NCBI RefSeq assembly: GCF_002278135.3
Contig: NZ_CP029425.2
Location: forward strand, 992,001 to 1,056,000
DNA from: Bradyrhizobium ottawaense
GTDB lineage: Bacteria > Pseudomonadota > Alphaproteobacteria > Rhizobiales > Xanthobacteraceae
Length of the DNA stretch: 64,000 nt
Direction of reading: 5' to 3'
Below, piece after piece: positions 30,455 to 39,913 of this stretch; position 1 is the stretch's first letter; each line of letters starts with the position of its first letter. A model generated the notes under the pieces. That model had not been told where the DNA came from, searched no databases, and was given only the letters and a program-made list of their open reading frames with translations. Made by a program: the position numbers and the translations under genes.

Positions 30455-31647
30455 ACAGCGAAGACGAACGTCAGGGCGACATTCCGCCCGTCGCGCCGCC
30501 GGACCTGCGGCTCCGAGGCGAGCGGCCCCGTGTCACACGGCTCTCGCGCAAGGTCCTTGTCGGCCTCGGCGCGCTGTCTGCCCTCGCGGTCGCGGGCGCG
30601 CTCGGCTACGCGCTCCAGACCGGCAACAAGGCGCAGAGCGGCCAAGAACTGCTCAGCACCCAGAACCGGCCTTCGGCCGAGGGTCTGGCCGGGTTGCCGA
30701 AAGACTATACCGGCCTGCCGCGTCAAGCACCGCCGCTCGGGCCGCCGCTGCCCGGCGATCTCGGCAAGCCGATCCTCAACACCGGCGCTGCACCGAACAC
30801 GATGGCGGCGACGTCAGATCCCGAGACGCAGCGCAGGGGCCAGGAAATCGAGGCGGCGCGGGTCAGCCGCCTCTTTGCCCAAACTGCTCAGCAACCGCAG
30901 AGCGTCGGCCAACTCATCCCGAATGCCTCCGCTGGCGCCACGGCCACTCCGGCCGCGACACCGCCCGTCGATGCCGGATCTGCCCAGAACATGCAGGACC
31001 GCAAGACGGCCTTCCTCACTGCTCCGACAGACAAGCGCACGGTCAGTCCGGAACGGCTCGAAGCCAAGGCCTCACCTTACGTCGTGCAGGCGGGCACCGT
31101 GATTCCGGCTGCGCTCATCACGGGCATTCGTTCCGATCTGCCCGGCCAAGTCACCGCACAGGTGACCGAGGCGGTCTGGGACAGTCCGTCTGGCAAATAT
31201 CTTCTGATCCCGCAGGGTGCCAAACTGATAGGTCAGTACGATAGCTCCGTCGCGTTCGGCCAGTCCCGCATCCTCCTGGTCTGGACCCGCATCATCATGC
31301 CGGATGGCAACTCGATCGTGCTAGAGCGCCAGCCCGGCGCCGACACCGGTGGTTATGCCGGTCTCGAGGATGAGGTCGACAACCACTGGGGCATGCTGTT
31401 CAAGGCTGCCGTCCTCTCGACCATGCTCAGCGTCGGAGGCGAGGCGGGCACGAGCCAGAATGAGAACAACCTCGTTCAAGCGATCCGTAGCGGCGCGTCC
31501 AACAGCATCAGCCAGACCGGCCAGCAGATCGTGCAGCGCCAGCTCAACATCCAGCCGACGCTGACCATCCGGCCAGGTTTCCCGGTGCGGGTCATCGTTA
31601 CGCGGGATTTGGTGTTGGCTCCCTACCGCCAGGAGGCAAGCCGATGA
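30445..31647 (+). CDS. trbI: TrbI (VirB10 family)
   Basis: 400 residues: cytoplasmic tail, single membrane helix (about 38-55), a Pro/Ala-rich periplasmic linker, and the C-terminal VirB10 domain from about 205 with VVQAGTVIPAALITGI, LIPQGAKLIGQYD and a closing VRVIVTRDLVL. It spans the periplasm and gates the outer-membrane channel. Overlaps trbG and the next small gene by a few bases. Confidence 0.94.
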   Translation: MAIDSEDERQGDIPPVAPPDLRLRGERPRVTRLSRKVLVGLGALSALAVAGALGYALQTGNKAQSGQELLSTQNRPSAEGLAGLPKDYTGLPRQAPPLGPPLPGDLGKPILNTGAAPNTMAATSDPETQRRGQEIEAARVSRLFAQTAQQPQSVGQLIPNASAGATATPAATPPVDAGSAQNMQDRKTAFLTAPTDKRTVSPERLEAKASPYVVQAGTVIPAALITGIRSDLPGQVTAQVTEAVWDSPSGKYLLIPQGAKLIGQYDSSVAFGQSRILLVWTRIIMPDGNSIVLERQPGADTGGYAGLEDEVDNHWGMLFKAAVLSTMLSVGGEAGTSQNENNLVQAIRSGASNSISQTGQQIVQRQLNIQPTLTIRPGFPVRVIVTRDLVLAPYRQEASR

Positions 31648-31868
31648 GCAAGCTGAAGCTCGGAACCATCCTCGACGATAAGCCGGTGAAGATCGCCGTC
31701 GAGTTGCCGGCTGCCGTCCATCGCAATCTCCTCGCCTATGCCGAGGCGATCGCGCGCGAGAGCGGACAGCCGGCACCCGATCCCGCCAAGCTCATCGCTC
31801 CGATGATCCAAAGATTCATGGCAACAGACAAGGGGTTTTCAAAGGTGAAACGCGCGGCAACAAATTGA
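31644..31868 (+). CDS. DUF2274 protein at the end of the trb operon
   Basis: 74 residues (MSKLKLGTILDDKPVKIAVE, then LPAAVHRNLLAYAEAI) with an ATGA overlap to trbI. DUF2274 genes regularly close rhizobial trb operons. The fold looks like a small ribbon-helix-helix protein, so a regulatory or accessory role is possible but unproven. Confidence 0.85.
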   Translation: MSKLKLGTILDDKPVKIAVELPAAVHRNLLAYAEAIARESGQPAPDPAKLIAPMIQRFMATDKGFSKVKRAATN

Positions 31869-31990
31869 TAAGGGGACGATCGTTCAGCGTTGCCTTGCAG
31901 AAACGGCCGGGACGAAAGCCCATCAAGTCAAATCCGGTCATAGACCAGCATTTTGCTCACGTAGACGCGTTCAGGTGAACAGGAAGTCAG

Positions 31991-32932
31991 ATGCCATATA
32001 TCGATGCCACGGGTGTGAAGCTTTATTTTGAGGAAGCCGGGGAAGGTCATCCGATCATTTTCCTGCACGAGTTCGGCTCAGATAGCCGCGGATGGAAAAC
32101 CCAGGTTCGCTACTTTTCTCGTGCCTATCGCTGCATCACTTTCAACGCTCGCGGATATGCCCCCAGCGACGTTCCTGACGATCCGACGCTATATGGCTGG
32201 GAGCTCGCTGTGAACGACATCGCCGCCGTCATGCGTGGCCTCGCTGTCGAACACGCACACCTGGTCGGATTGAGCATGTGCGGATATGCCGCCTTGCAGT
32301 TCGGATTACGCTATCCGAAGAGAGCCAGCGCGATTGTCGCGGCCGGTGTGGGATCCGGATCGGCTCCTTCCCAGCAGGACGCCTGGTCGAGAGAAACCTC
32401 CATTCTCGCGCGGGCTTTCATCGAGCGCGGGATGGACGCGATGGCCCGGAGAATGGCGCATGGTCAGACTCGTATTCAACTCAAATACAAGGACACACGG
32501 AGCTGGGAAGAGTTCCAGGAACGCCTGCGTCACCACTCACCGCTAGGTATGTCGAATACGATGGCGCGCTGTCAGGGGGTGCGACCGCCATTGCATGATC
32601 TGGCCGATCAGTTCTCAACGATGCGAACACCGGTATTGCTGGCCCTGGGCGATGAAGACGCGCCCTGCCTTGAGACTAACCTGATGCTGAAAGCAGTGCT
32701 TCCCAACGCCGGTCTTTGGATCTGTCCCAACACCGGCCACACCATCAATCTGGAAGAGCCGACAGCATTCAATGCTCAGCTCGACAGCTTTCTAGCCGCC
32801 GTCGAGCGTGGGAGCTGGCGCCGCGGGCATCCGGAAATTGAGGCTGAATCCGATCTGAAACTTGAGATGACGTGCGATACACGCACGAAGGCAGTGGCCC
32901 GTTACTGCAACACTCCAGGCGCTTCACAGTGA
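31991..32932 (+). CDS. Alpha/beta-fold hydrolase
   Basis: 313 residues with the HEFG oxyanion segment at about 27-30, FNARGYAPSD, the nucleophile elbow GLSMCGYA at about 94-101, GDEDAP (acid) at about 221 and NTGHTINLEEP (His) at about 246-256. The elbow has Cys where the second Gly of G-x-S-x-G normally sits. The last about 40 residues are an unusual extension. It resembles carboxylesterase or haloperoxidase-like enzymes that often sit beside MFS transporters. Substrate unknown. It lies 120 bases after the trb operon and 8 bases before the next gene. Confidence 0.8.
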   Translation: MPYIDATGVKLYFEEAGEGHPIIFLHEFGSDSRGWKTQVRYFSRAYRCITFNARGYAPSDVPDDPTLYGWELAVNDIAAVMRGLAVEHAHLVGLSMCGYAALQFGLRYPKRASAIVAAGVGSGSAPSQQDAWSRETSILARAFIERGMDAMARRMAHGQTRIQLKYKDTRSWEEFQERLRHHSPLGMSNTMARCQGVRPPLHDLADQFSTMRTPVLLALGDEDAPCLETNLMLKAVLPNAGLWICPNTGHTINLEEPTAFNAQLDSFLAAVERGSWRRGHPEIEAESDLKLEMTCDTRTKAVARYCNTPGASQ

Positions 32933-32940
32933 GTCCTCTC

Positions 32941-33537
32941 ATGAAATCCCGGACCGGCGTTCATCTCAGCGAATCCATGTCAACGCGGTTGACCGCCGCG
33001 GCTACACGCACGGGAGTCACAAAGTCAGAACTTATTGAAGCCGCGCTCGATAGCTTTCTCGAATCCGATAACGCTGCTGAACATTTCGCGATCGTGGCAG
33101 GCCGCCTCACTGAGTTGAACGATCAGATCGGGCGTCTCGGTGCCGATCTCAAGATGGTGAATGAGGCCGTCGCCCTTCACGCGCGCTTTCACTTGGCTGT
33201 TACGCCCTCGTTATCGGCGGCAGAGCAGCATATGGCGACTGTGGTGGGCTCAGAACGCTTCGATGAGTTCGCTGCGCAAGTAGGACGTCGTGTTGAGCGG
33301 GGGACATCCCTCCTCCGGGAGACGATGAACCGGCGCCTCGTGACGAATAAGAACCGCTGGGCGAGCCACCTTGCGGCAAGCGCGGATCGCCGCACGAATT
33401 GCAGGTCTTCAGAACCAGACCGTCGTCTGTCCGACACGGTTGATGGCGGGTCAGAGCCGAATGCTGCCGTGCGGGAGGGCGGCAGCATTCGAACCTTTCC
33501 AGACCGGACCAACATCCCGCTACAGCGAGAGATCTAA
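32941..33537 (+). CDS. Ribbon-helix-helix (CopG-like) island protein with aberrant C-terminus
   Basis: The first about 135 residues match the CopG-like proteins usually encoded between traG and trbB: VHLSESMSTRLTAAATRTGV and KSELIEAALDSFLE form the DNA-binding ribbon-helix-helix, followed by a helical part with FHLAVTPSLS and RFDEFAAQVGRRVERG. Family members end near residue 140; here another 58 low-quality residues follow, suggesting a frameshift or fusion at about 33345. Its place downstream of trbI rather than upstream of trbB suggests relocation. Confidence 0.65.
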   Translation: MKSRTGVHLSESMSTRLTAAATRTGVTKSELIEAALDSFLESDNAAEHFAIVAGRLTELNDQIGRLGADLKMVNEAVALHARFHLAVTPSLSAAEQHMATVVGSERFDEFAAQVGRRVERGTSLLRETMNRRLVTNKNRWASHLAASADRRTNCRSSEPDRRLSDTVDGGSEPNAAVREGGSIRTFPDRTNIPLQREI

Positions 33538-33616
33538 CGGCGCTGAAACCACGCCTTATTCGCGGCCGCCTAGCCCAAGCCGCACCTACGTGCCGCGACG
33601 ATCAGTTGCAGACGTG

Positions 33617-34864
33617 ATGGGTGTCTCCGCACTTGTCATGCGGGTGTTTCTACCTTTTGCTGTCGGTTATTACCTCTCGTACCTCTTCAGGACAATCAAC
33701 GCTTTGATCGCCGCTCCCCTGACATCGGAATTGGGGCTCGACGCTGGTGATCTTGGCTTGCTGACTTCGGTCTATTTTCTCACCTTCGCGGTAGCGCAGA
33801 TACCCGTCGGCATCCTTCTGGATCGATATGGTCCGCGGCTGATCCAGAGCGTGCTGCTGGTTGCTGCTGCGGTCGGCGCCGCATTGTTTGCTACGTCAGA
33901 CAATTTGCTCATGCTGCTTCTAGGCCGGGCGCTACTCGGTCTCGGCGTCGCCGCGAGCCTGACCGCCGGATTGAAAGCCCTCGTTCTCTGGTTTCCGAAG
34001 GACCGTCTTCCGTTTCTCAACGGCCTGATGGTCATGCTCGGTGCATTGGGAGCAGTCACCACGACCTCGCCGGCGCAGTGGTTGCTGGCTTGGGTTGGGT
34101 GGAGGACGCTCTTCGCATTGTTAGCTGTCTTCACGGCCGGCTGTTCGGCGATGATCTATCTCGATGATCTATCTCTTGGTGCCGGAGAGTGCATCGGCAA
34201 CGCCGGTCCTGCGTGGAACAGCCGTGGCCAGCTTGAAGAAGATTTATACCGATCCGCATTTCTGGCGTCTGGCGCCGCTATCAGCGACTTCCGTCGGCAC
34301 CGCCTGGGCGCTGCAGGGACTTTGGGCAGCGCAGTGGTTCACTGACGTCGAGGGACTTGATCGCGCTGCTTTGGTGCAACATTTGCTTGTCATGACCGTC
34401 GCGGTAGCCTGGGTGCGCTCCTGCTAGGCGTTCTGGCTGATCGGCTGCGTCGCTATGGCATTGGAACAGAGGCGCTCCTCGCGGTCGTCGGCCTTATGTT
34501 CATTGCCGTGCAATTCGCGATTATCCTGCGATGGCCGTTGTCATCATACGTCCTGTGGGCCGCTGTGGCCGCCGTCGGCGCAGCTACGGTGCTTAGCTAT
34601 GCGATCCTGGCTAGTTATTTCCCGAAAGAGCTTGCCGGACGGGCCAATGCTGCGCTGAACGTGTTCCATATCGGTGGAGCGTTTGTCCTGCAATATGCCA
34701 CTGGCGTCGTCCTTGAACATTGGACGCCTCAGGCGGGGCATTATCCGGAGATCGCGTACCAGATAGCCTTTTTCCTCAATCTTGTCCTTCAGATCATCGC
34801 ATGGGTCTGGTTCGCTTTCCCGTGGGTGCTTCGGCCGTCGACGAGCGCTAGGTTCAGCGATTAG
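33617..34864 (+). pseudogene. MFS transporter with two frameshifts
   Basis: The first frame (ATG 33617) gives helices 1-6 with the MFS loop motif DRYGPRL. It is shifted at 34150-34175 by a 13-bp tandem duplication, continues in a second frame (SLKKIYTDPHFWRLAPL) to a stop at about 34427, and a third frame supplies helices 8-12 (LLGVLADRLRR, YFPKELAGRANAALN) to TAG 34862-34864. Joined, the parts make a normal 12-helix carrier of about 410 residues. As written no full product can be made. Confidence 0.85.
34150..34175. repeat. 13-bp perfect tandem duplication
   Basis: GATGATCTATCTC occurs twice back to back (34150-34162, 34163-34175). Thirteen is not a multiple of three, so the duplication itself shifts the MFS reading frame. 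It looks like a slippage event. Confidence 0.9.
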
Positions 34865-35169
34865 GGGCGCGAGTCGGCGGCAGCCAAGGTTCAGCCTGCC
34901 GGGACTGTGAGCGATCACAGCAAGCACCGGCGAATGTTCGACACCGCGACGCACCTCGTCCAGGAAATGCCGCCCCCCAGGGGTGATCGTGACACCCCGA
35001 TGCCGATGCTCGAACAGATGCTGCAGTCTTCAGGGATCTCAAAGCTATGCCGATTCTGACGCGTAGCGGCGGCGCGACGACGCCGACCAAGGCTGCCAAG
35101 TTGATCGCCAATGGTTGGGCGCTTTATCGCAACCGACCGCGCCTTTGCGAAGGCCCGACGAAATGCTGT
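34865..35169. other. Convergent spacer
   Basis: Lies between the MFS pseudogene and the end of the LysR gene. No gene is supported and no clear terminator hairpin was found. Confidence 0.4.
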
Positions 35170-36087
35170 TCAGCTCGCATCTGGGGCAGCGGAAATATCA
35201 GGATAGCGCTCCCGAAGCAGGTCGAGCAACGGACGCAGCGATGGATTAGCGTTGTCCTGCCGCCAATAAGCGCGCAAGCTCAGCCGCGTCGGCCCCTCGG
35301 CATCATGCACCTCGCGGAAGGTGACACCCGGATAGACTGCGCCCGTCGCACTTTCCAATACCAGTAGAATGCCCCAGTCCACGCCGACCAAGGAGAGAAG
35401 ACGGTCGAGCACCACATCATGGCGAACCAGCGGGCAAGGATCGGAAGACCCCAATTTGCTGTCAAGGAGCTTCAGGAATTCCGGTCCCGGGCCTCGCTGC
35501 GACATCAAAAGCGATTCGTGCCTCAGTTCGCCCCAGTGAATTACGTCACGACCTGTCAGCGGATGGTTCGCGGGGAGGGCGGCAACGACACGCTCGCTCC
35601 AGAGCAACAATGACCTGTCGCTCCACCTTGGACTGAGGCCGGCCACAAAGGCGACGTCAATCGCGGAGCTGGCGAGATCCGAAATCAGATGGTCGCTCGC
35701 TCCGTCAACCAGTTGTCTGTCGACATCGGGGAAGCGGTGCCGGTGCTCGATGAGAGTGGCCCGGAGATTGCCGGCTGACAGGGAAGTGTGGATGCCGATG
35801 GTCAATCGGCCGCTCTCACCACGCGAGCGGTTCTTGCCACGAACCGTGATTGCTTCCGTCTCATCAACGAAACGCCGGGCAGCTTCGAGGAATTCCTGCC
35901 CTTCAACGGTAGGTCGTGTGCCGCCATTGGTACGCTTAAACAGAGTGACGCCCAACCTGTATTCGAGATTGCGCAGGCCGCGACTAAGAGTGGGTTGCTT
36001 GATTCTGAGCGCCTCTGCCGCTTGGCGGAGGCTTCGGTGCTTGGACGCGACGATCGCCCAGCGCAGGTCTCGAAATTCCACAGGCAC
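35170..36087 (-). CDS. LysR family transcriptional regulator
   Basis: About 305 residues from GTG 36087 (or GTG 36081). The N-terminal helix-turn-helix reads FRDLRWAIVASKHRSLRQAA, then RIKQPTLSRGLRNLE; the effector domain follows from about residue 90 (GRLTIGIHTSLSAGNLRATL). A longer ATG frame to 36441 exists but its extra residues cross a direct repeat and are not LysR-like. Close relatives are common on rhizobial conjugative islands. It may control the MFS or hydrolase genes or transfer functions; the target is unknown. Confidence 0.88.
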   Translation of the reverse strand: MPVEFRDLRWAIVASKHRSLRQAAEALRIKQPTLSRGLRNLEYRLGVTLFKRTNGGTRPTVEGQEFLEAARRFVDETEAITVRGKNRSRGESGRLTIGIHTSLSAGNLRATLIEHRHRFPDVDRQLVDGASDHLISDLASSAIDVAFVAGLSPRWSDRSLLLWSERVVAALPANHPLTGRDVIHWGELRHESLLMSQRGPGPEFLKLLDSKLGSSDPCPLVRHDVVLDRLLSLVGVDWGILLVLESATGAVYPGVTFREVHDAEGPTRLSLRAYWRQDNANPSLRPLLDLLRERYPDISAAPDAS

Positions 36088-36152
36088 GGTCGAAACCCTA
36101 GGGTAAGTTGCCGGTGACCAATTGACCAATTTTTGTCTTGAATGGCGCACGC

Positions 36153-36260
36153 CATTTGCTTGCGCTGCTTCTGGATCTTCCAATTTGGCAAGCGCAAAAA
36201 TGGGCGAGGCTGGAGCCAAAAAAGTTTGGCAAGTTTGCCTTTCATTTGCTTGCGCTGCTT
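36153..36260. repeat. 18-bp direct repeat upstream of the LysR gene
   Basis: CATTTGCTTGCGCTGCTT occurs at 36153-36170 and 36243-36260, exactly 90 bases apart, in the LysR promoter region. The spacing and placement fit a regulator-binding arrangement or a short duplication. Confidence 0.75.
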
Positions 36261-36453
36261 CAACCCGCCAATTCGGCCTCGAAAGGGCCATCAAAAGACA
36301 TCCGCCCTCCGGGCCGGTTAAGACCCTGCCGCCATTTGCTCGGTACCTAGGCTCGCTGGAGGCACGAGAAGCGCAAGCTCTTCTAACTTCATGTTTCGGG
36401 TAAACTGCTATGATTCCAAATGACAGTGAACCAATCGCCAACCCAACCCGATC

Positions 36454-36618
36454 ATGAAAAAGCCTCCCGAACGACCCGAGAAGCAGTCTTTTCGATTGAA
36501 ATGGGTAGAACGGGGAAAATCCGTTTTTGTGACCGAGCGTGTGATCCTACACGAGGTAATTTTGCGACAGGGCAACAGAAACCGACTGAGCTTCAGGTCA
36601 GCTTGGTTGTCCGCCTAA
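36454..36618 (+). CDS. Small basic hypothetical ORF
   Basis: 54 codons from ATG 36454 with Lys/Arg-rich start (MKKPPERPEK) and a strand-like middle (SVFVTERVILHEVIL). No family recognised and no strong ribosome site, so support is weak. Confidence 0.3.
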   Translation: MKKPPERPEKQSFRLKWVERGKSVFVTERVILHEVILRQGNRNRLSFRSAWLSA

Positions 36619-37234
36619 ATGCTGTCCGCCAACGGCGCGCAACTGAGGATCGAAGTCGACAGGTTTTTGACGACAGTTCAGGCGGCCTGAGCGAACTAGA
36701 AGTATAACTGAATCATCGGGATGAAAGCCTCCCACCTATCCAAGTTAAGGCCTAGCTGCCCGCCTTGCCTTTCTTCTAATCCGCAATTCCTTTTCTGCTA
36801 CCGATTTTCGGGGTAACTCAATCTTACCCAACTTCAGCGTGAAAGGGCGCTTGAGACCAAAAAATGGCGATTAGCCTTTCAGTACTACGGCCCCTGGAAG
36901 AGGAGGGGCGCGCGGATTACGGGTCGAAGAGCCCAGGAGGGATTAATGCCAAGGACGCACGCCGTTTTTCGCGGCTATTCGATGAATCTTGCCCGAAACG
37001 CTCTCATCTGCTCCACCCTTCTGGCGCGAACGGTTGGATACAGCGACTGGGGCGGTGTCATCCCCGCTAGGGATTGTCCCGGAAGCATGACGCTGGCAGC
37101 AATTACAAGCGCGCCAGAACCATAGACGAGATAGTTGTTGGAGGAGTTTGAACTGAGCGTGGTCGTGCCTGAAGAAACAAGATTGGTTGTCACGGCTTGC
37201 TCCAAATAGATTACGGAAACTTGGACGAGCTTAA

Positions 37235-38788
37235 TTAGTCAAATTCGGTATCGGTCCTCGCCTGCCGGATCGGCCCAGCAAGGCCACCTTGGATCCTCTG
37301 ATTGTATTCCCCAACCGCGGCATGCGTGCGCAGCACGCTGTTCACCATCTCGAACATGTCGTGCATGCGCTGCTCGGAGACCGGGCTCTCGACCACGACG
37401 ACGAGCTCGGGCTTGTTCGAGGACGCGCGCACCAGGCCCCAGCTGCCGTCCTCGACCGTGACGCGTCCGCCGTTGACGGTGACGAGATCGCGGATCGCCT
37501 GGCCGCCGATCCTGGCGCCCTTGGCCTGCAAGCCTTCAAAATGCTTCACCACCTGGTCGATGACGCCGTACTTGGTCTCGTCGGCGCAATGCGGCGACAT
37601 GGTCGGCGACGACCAGGTTTTCGGCAGCGCGTTCTTCAAATCGGCCATCGACTTGCCCGGCGCGCGGTCGAGCATGTCGCAGATCGCGAGCGCCGACACC
37701 AGGCCGTCGTCATAGCCGCGCCCATACGGCTTGTTGAAGAAGAAGTGGCCGGACTTCTCGAAGCCCGCGAGCGCACCCGTCTCGTGGGTGCGGCGCTTCA
37801 TGTAGGAATGGCCGGTCTTCCAATAAGCGACCTTGGCGCCCTGCTTCTGCAGCACGGGATCGGTGACGAACAGGCCGGTCGACTTCACGTCGACGATGAA
37901 CTGCGCGTCCTTGTGGATCGCCGACATGTCGCGGGCGAGCATCACGCCGACCTTGTCGGCGAAGATTTCCTCGCCGGTGTTGTCGACGACGCCGCAGCGA
38001 TCGCCGTCACCGTCGAAGCCGAGACCGACATCGGCCTTGTGATGCAGCACCGCATCGCGGATCGCGTGCAGCATCTCCATGTCTTCCGGATTCGGATTGT
38101 ATTTCGGGAAGGTGTGGTCGAGCTCGGTGTCGAGCGGGATCACCTCGCAGCCGATCGCCTCCAGCACCTGCGGCGCGAACGCGCCGGCCGTGCCATTGCC
38201 GCGGGCCGCGACGACCTTGAGCTTGCGGGTCAGCTTCGGACGGCTGGTGAGGTCGGCGATGTAGCGCGCCGGATAGTTCTCGTGGAACTGGTAGGAGCCG
38301 CCGGCCTTGTTCTTGAATTCGGCGTTGAGCACGATTTCCTTCAGCCGCGTCATCTCGTCGGGGACGAAGGTCAGCGGGCGGTTGGCGCCCATCTTCACGC
38401 CGGTCCAGCCATTGTCGTTGTGCGAGGCCGTGACCATGGCGCAGCAGGGCACGTCGAGGTCGAACTGCGCGAAATAGGCCATCGGCGTCACCGCGAGCCC
38501 GATGTCGTGCACCTTGCAGCCCGCAGCCATCAGGCCGGAAATCAGCGCATATTTGATCGAGGCCGAATAGCCGCGGAAATCATGGCCGGTGACGATCTCC
38601 TGCTTGACGCCGAGCTCCGCAATCAGCGCGCCCAGCCCCATGCCGAGCGCCTGGATCCCCATCAGGTTGATTTCCTTCTGGAACAACCAGCGCGCGTCGT
38701 ATTCGCGAAAACCCGTGGCCTTCACCATCGGCTCGGATTCGAAGGCATAGGTGTTGGGCAACAAGACGGATTTCGGCTTGGGGAACAT
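37235..38788 (-). CDS. Phosphomannomutase/phosphoglucomutase
   Basis: A 517-residue alpha-D-phosphohexomutase that interconverts hexose 1- and 6-phosphates for nucleotide sugar, exopolysaccharide and lipopolysaccharide synthesis in the cytoplasm. The phosphoserine loop TASHNDNG is at 120-127, the Mg-binding DGDGDR at 259-264, the sugar-binding GFEKSGH at about 340 and the phosphate-binding VRASSNKPE near 452. ATG 38788 fits the family start and is favoured over the upstream ATG 38863. Its very regular high-GC3 codon use differs from the flanking island genes, so this looks like core chromosome. Confidence 0.95.
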   Translation of the reverse strand: MFPKPKSVLLPNTYAFESEPMVKATGFREYDARWLFQKEINLMGIQALGMGLGALIAELGVKQEIVTGHDFRGYSASIKYALISGLMAAGCKVHDIGLAVTPMAYFAQFDLDVPCCAMVTASHNDNGWTGVKMGANRPLTFVPDEMTRLKEIVLNAEFKNKAGGSYQFHENYPARYIADLTSRPKLTRKLKVVAARGNGTAGAFAPQVLEAIGCEVIPLDTELDHTFPKYNPNPEDMEMLHAIRDAVLHHKADVGLGFDGDGDRCGVVDNTGEEIFADKVGVMLARDMSAIHKDAQFIVDVKSTGLFVTDPVLQKQGAKVAYWKTGHSYMKRRTHETGALAGFEKSGHFFFNKPYGRGYDDGLVSALAICDMLDRAPGKSMADLKNALPKTWSSPTMSPHCADETKYGVIDQVVKHFEGLQAKGARIGGQAIRDLVTVNGGRVTVEDGSWGLVRASSNKPELVVVVESPVSEQRMHDMFEMVNSVLRTHAAVGEYNQRIQGGLAGPIRQARTDTEFD

Positions 38789-38984
38789 TGAGACAATCTC
38801 AGAAATGCGAGGAATTGACCGCCGCCATAGCGAATGCCCAGGCCGAGGTATCGCGGGCATCACACAATGGACAAGGTAGGCTTGTTGGCTAAGTCTTGGT
38901 CAGCTTTCCGTCATCGAAAACCAGGAAACGTTGACCTGCACAGCGAGAAGAATGCAGCCGGCCGGCCAGTTTGGATGGGCGGGG

Positions 38985-39647
38985 TTATAGAAGCCGGGAC
39001 AATAGCGAGACTAGCTCAGCTTGCCGCCTGGTCCCGGTTCGCAAAAAGACAGCTTTCAGATGGTTTCGCGCTGTCCCCGACGAAATGTTCATATAAAATG
39101 CAATTTCTTCCAGCGACTTTCCCTCCACCAGCAGCGATGCGAGACGAGCCTGCGCGGGAGTCAATCCAAAGATCTCCATGACAGAGCTCTGCGAGACGCG
39201 AGGTATTTCATTCAGATCAGTCAGGATCAGAAGGGCGCCCATGTCCGGGAGGAGGGGATCGCCTGCACTTTCCCAGTCCTGAACGATGGCATCAATGACA
39301 ATCGGCCGGCGCTGACTCCGGGTGACAACTGTTTGCAAGGTGCTACGGCCCGGTTTGCCAGACAAAAAGCGGACCTGAGTGATCAGTCGGTCCAGCCTCA
39401 GTCGTGACTGAGCATCCGCTGCAAACAGACGCCGTCCCTTCACCGATAGATCGTCATCGAAAAGCTTCGACGCGTTGTCGTTGACAGCCGCCACGAAGCC
39501 ATTCTGATCGATCAAAATCGCAGGCCGGCCCAATAGATCAAGCGTACCAATCATACTGGGCCGTTCCCCACGAGCGATGCGCAATTCACTCGGGCAAAAC
39601 AAAGCTCCTTTCGGACCTGCCCCCGTTCTCTCGTCACCCTCAAGCAT
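38985..39647 (-). CDS. LuxR-type helix-turn-helix regulator
   Basis: Up to 220 residues. The N-terminal part resembles a PAS-like sensor (LDLLGRPAILIDQNGFVAAV, NDNASKLF); the C-terminal 60 residues are a LuxR HTH (FGLTPAQARLASLLVEGKSL, EEIAFYMNISSGTARNHLKA). No receiver domain is present. ATG 39554, encoding MIGTLDLLG, is an alternative start. Signal and targets are unknown. Confidence 0.85.
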   Translation of the reverse strand: MLEGDERTGAGPKGALFCPSELRIARGERPSMIGTLDLLGRPAILIDQNGFVAAVNDNASKLFDDDLSVKGRRLFAADAQSRLRLDRLITQVRFLSGKPGRSTLQTVVTRSQRRPIVIDAIVQDWESAGDPLLPDMGALLILTDLNEIPRVSQSSVMEIFGLTPAQARLASLLVEGKSLEEIAFYMNISSGTARNHLKAVFLRTGTRRQAELVSLLSRLL

Positions 39648-39913
39648 AGCAACAGTTCAAAAAATGGTTCGCATAACTAATGCTGAAAACGCCATCGTCC
39701 CATGTCTCAACTTATAGCTGCGTGCGTCAAAGTGGACAGTCCCATTTGAGATATGTTTCGCACTAATTTCTAGAGTTTCAGACTGAGTCCGTAGGCTACG
39801 GACCTTTCGGGCGCGCGATGAATAAGCGCTCGCTGCGTTTGCCCGTTCGAATTCAGCGCTTCTTCGCCGGCATTCGAGCTGCGCGATCGATGCAAAAGTG
39901 AAAATCTAACTAG

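Larger units (their letters stand above)
36088..37234. other. Intergenic region with direct repeats and doubtful ORFs
   Basis: 1.1 kb with lower GC than its surroundings. It carries the 18-bp repeat at 36153/36243, a 54-codon plus-strand ORF at 36454-36618 (basic product, weak evidence), and a 76-codon minus-strand ORF at 36975-37205 with one hydrophobic segment and a Ser/Thr/Asn-rich start. Neither ORF can be assigned. Region probably marks the seam between island DNA and the core-type mutase gene. Confidence 0.45.

Noticed and set aside
37289..38791. 500-codon plus-strand ORF
   Set aside because: Antisense to the phosphomannomutase gene; composition is typical of GC-rich antisense frames.
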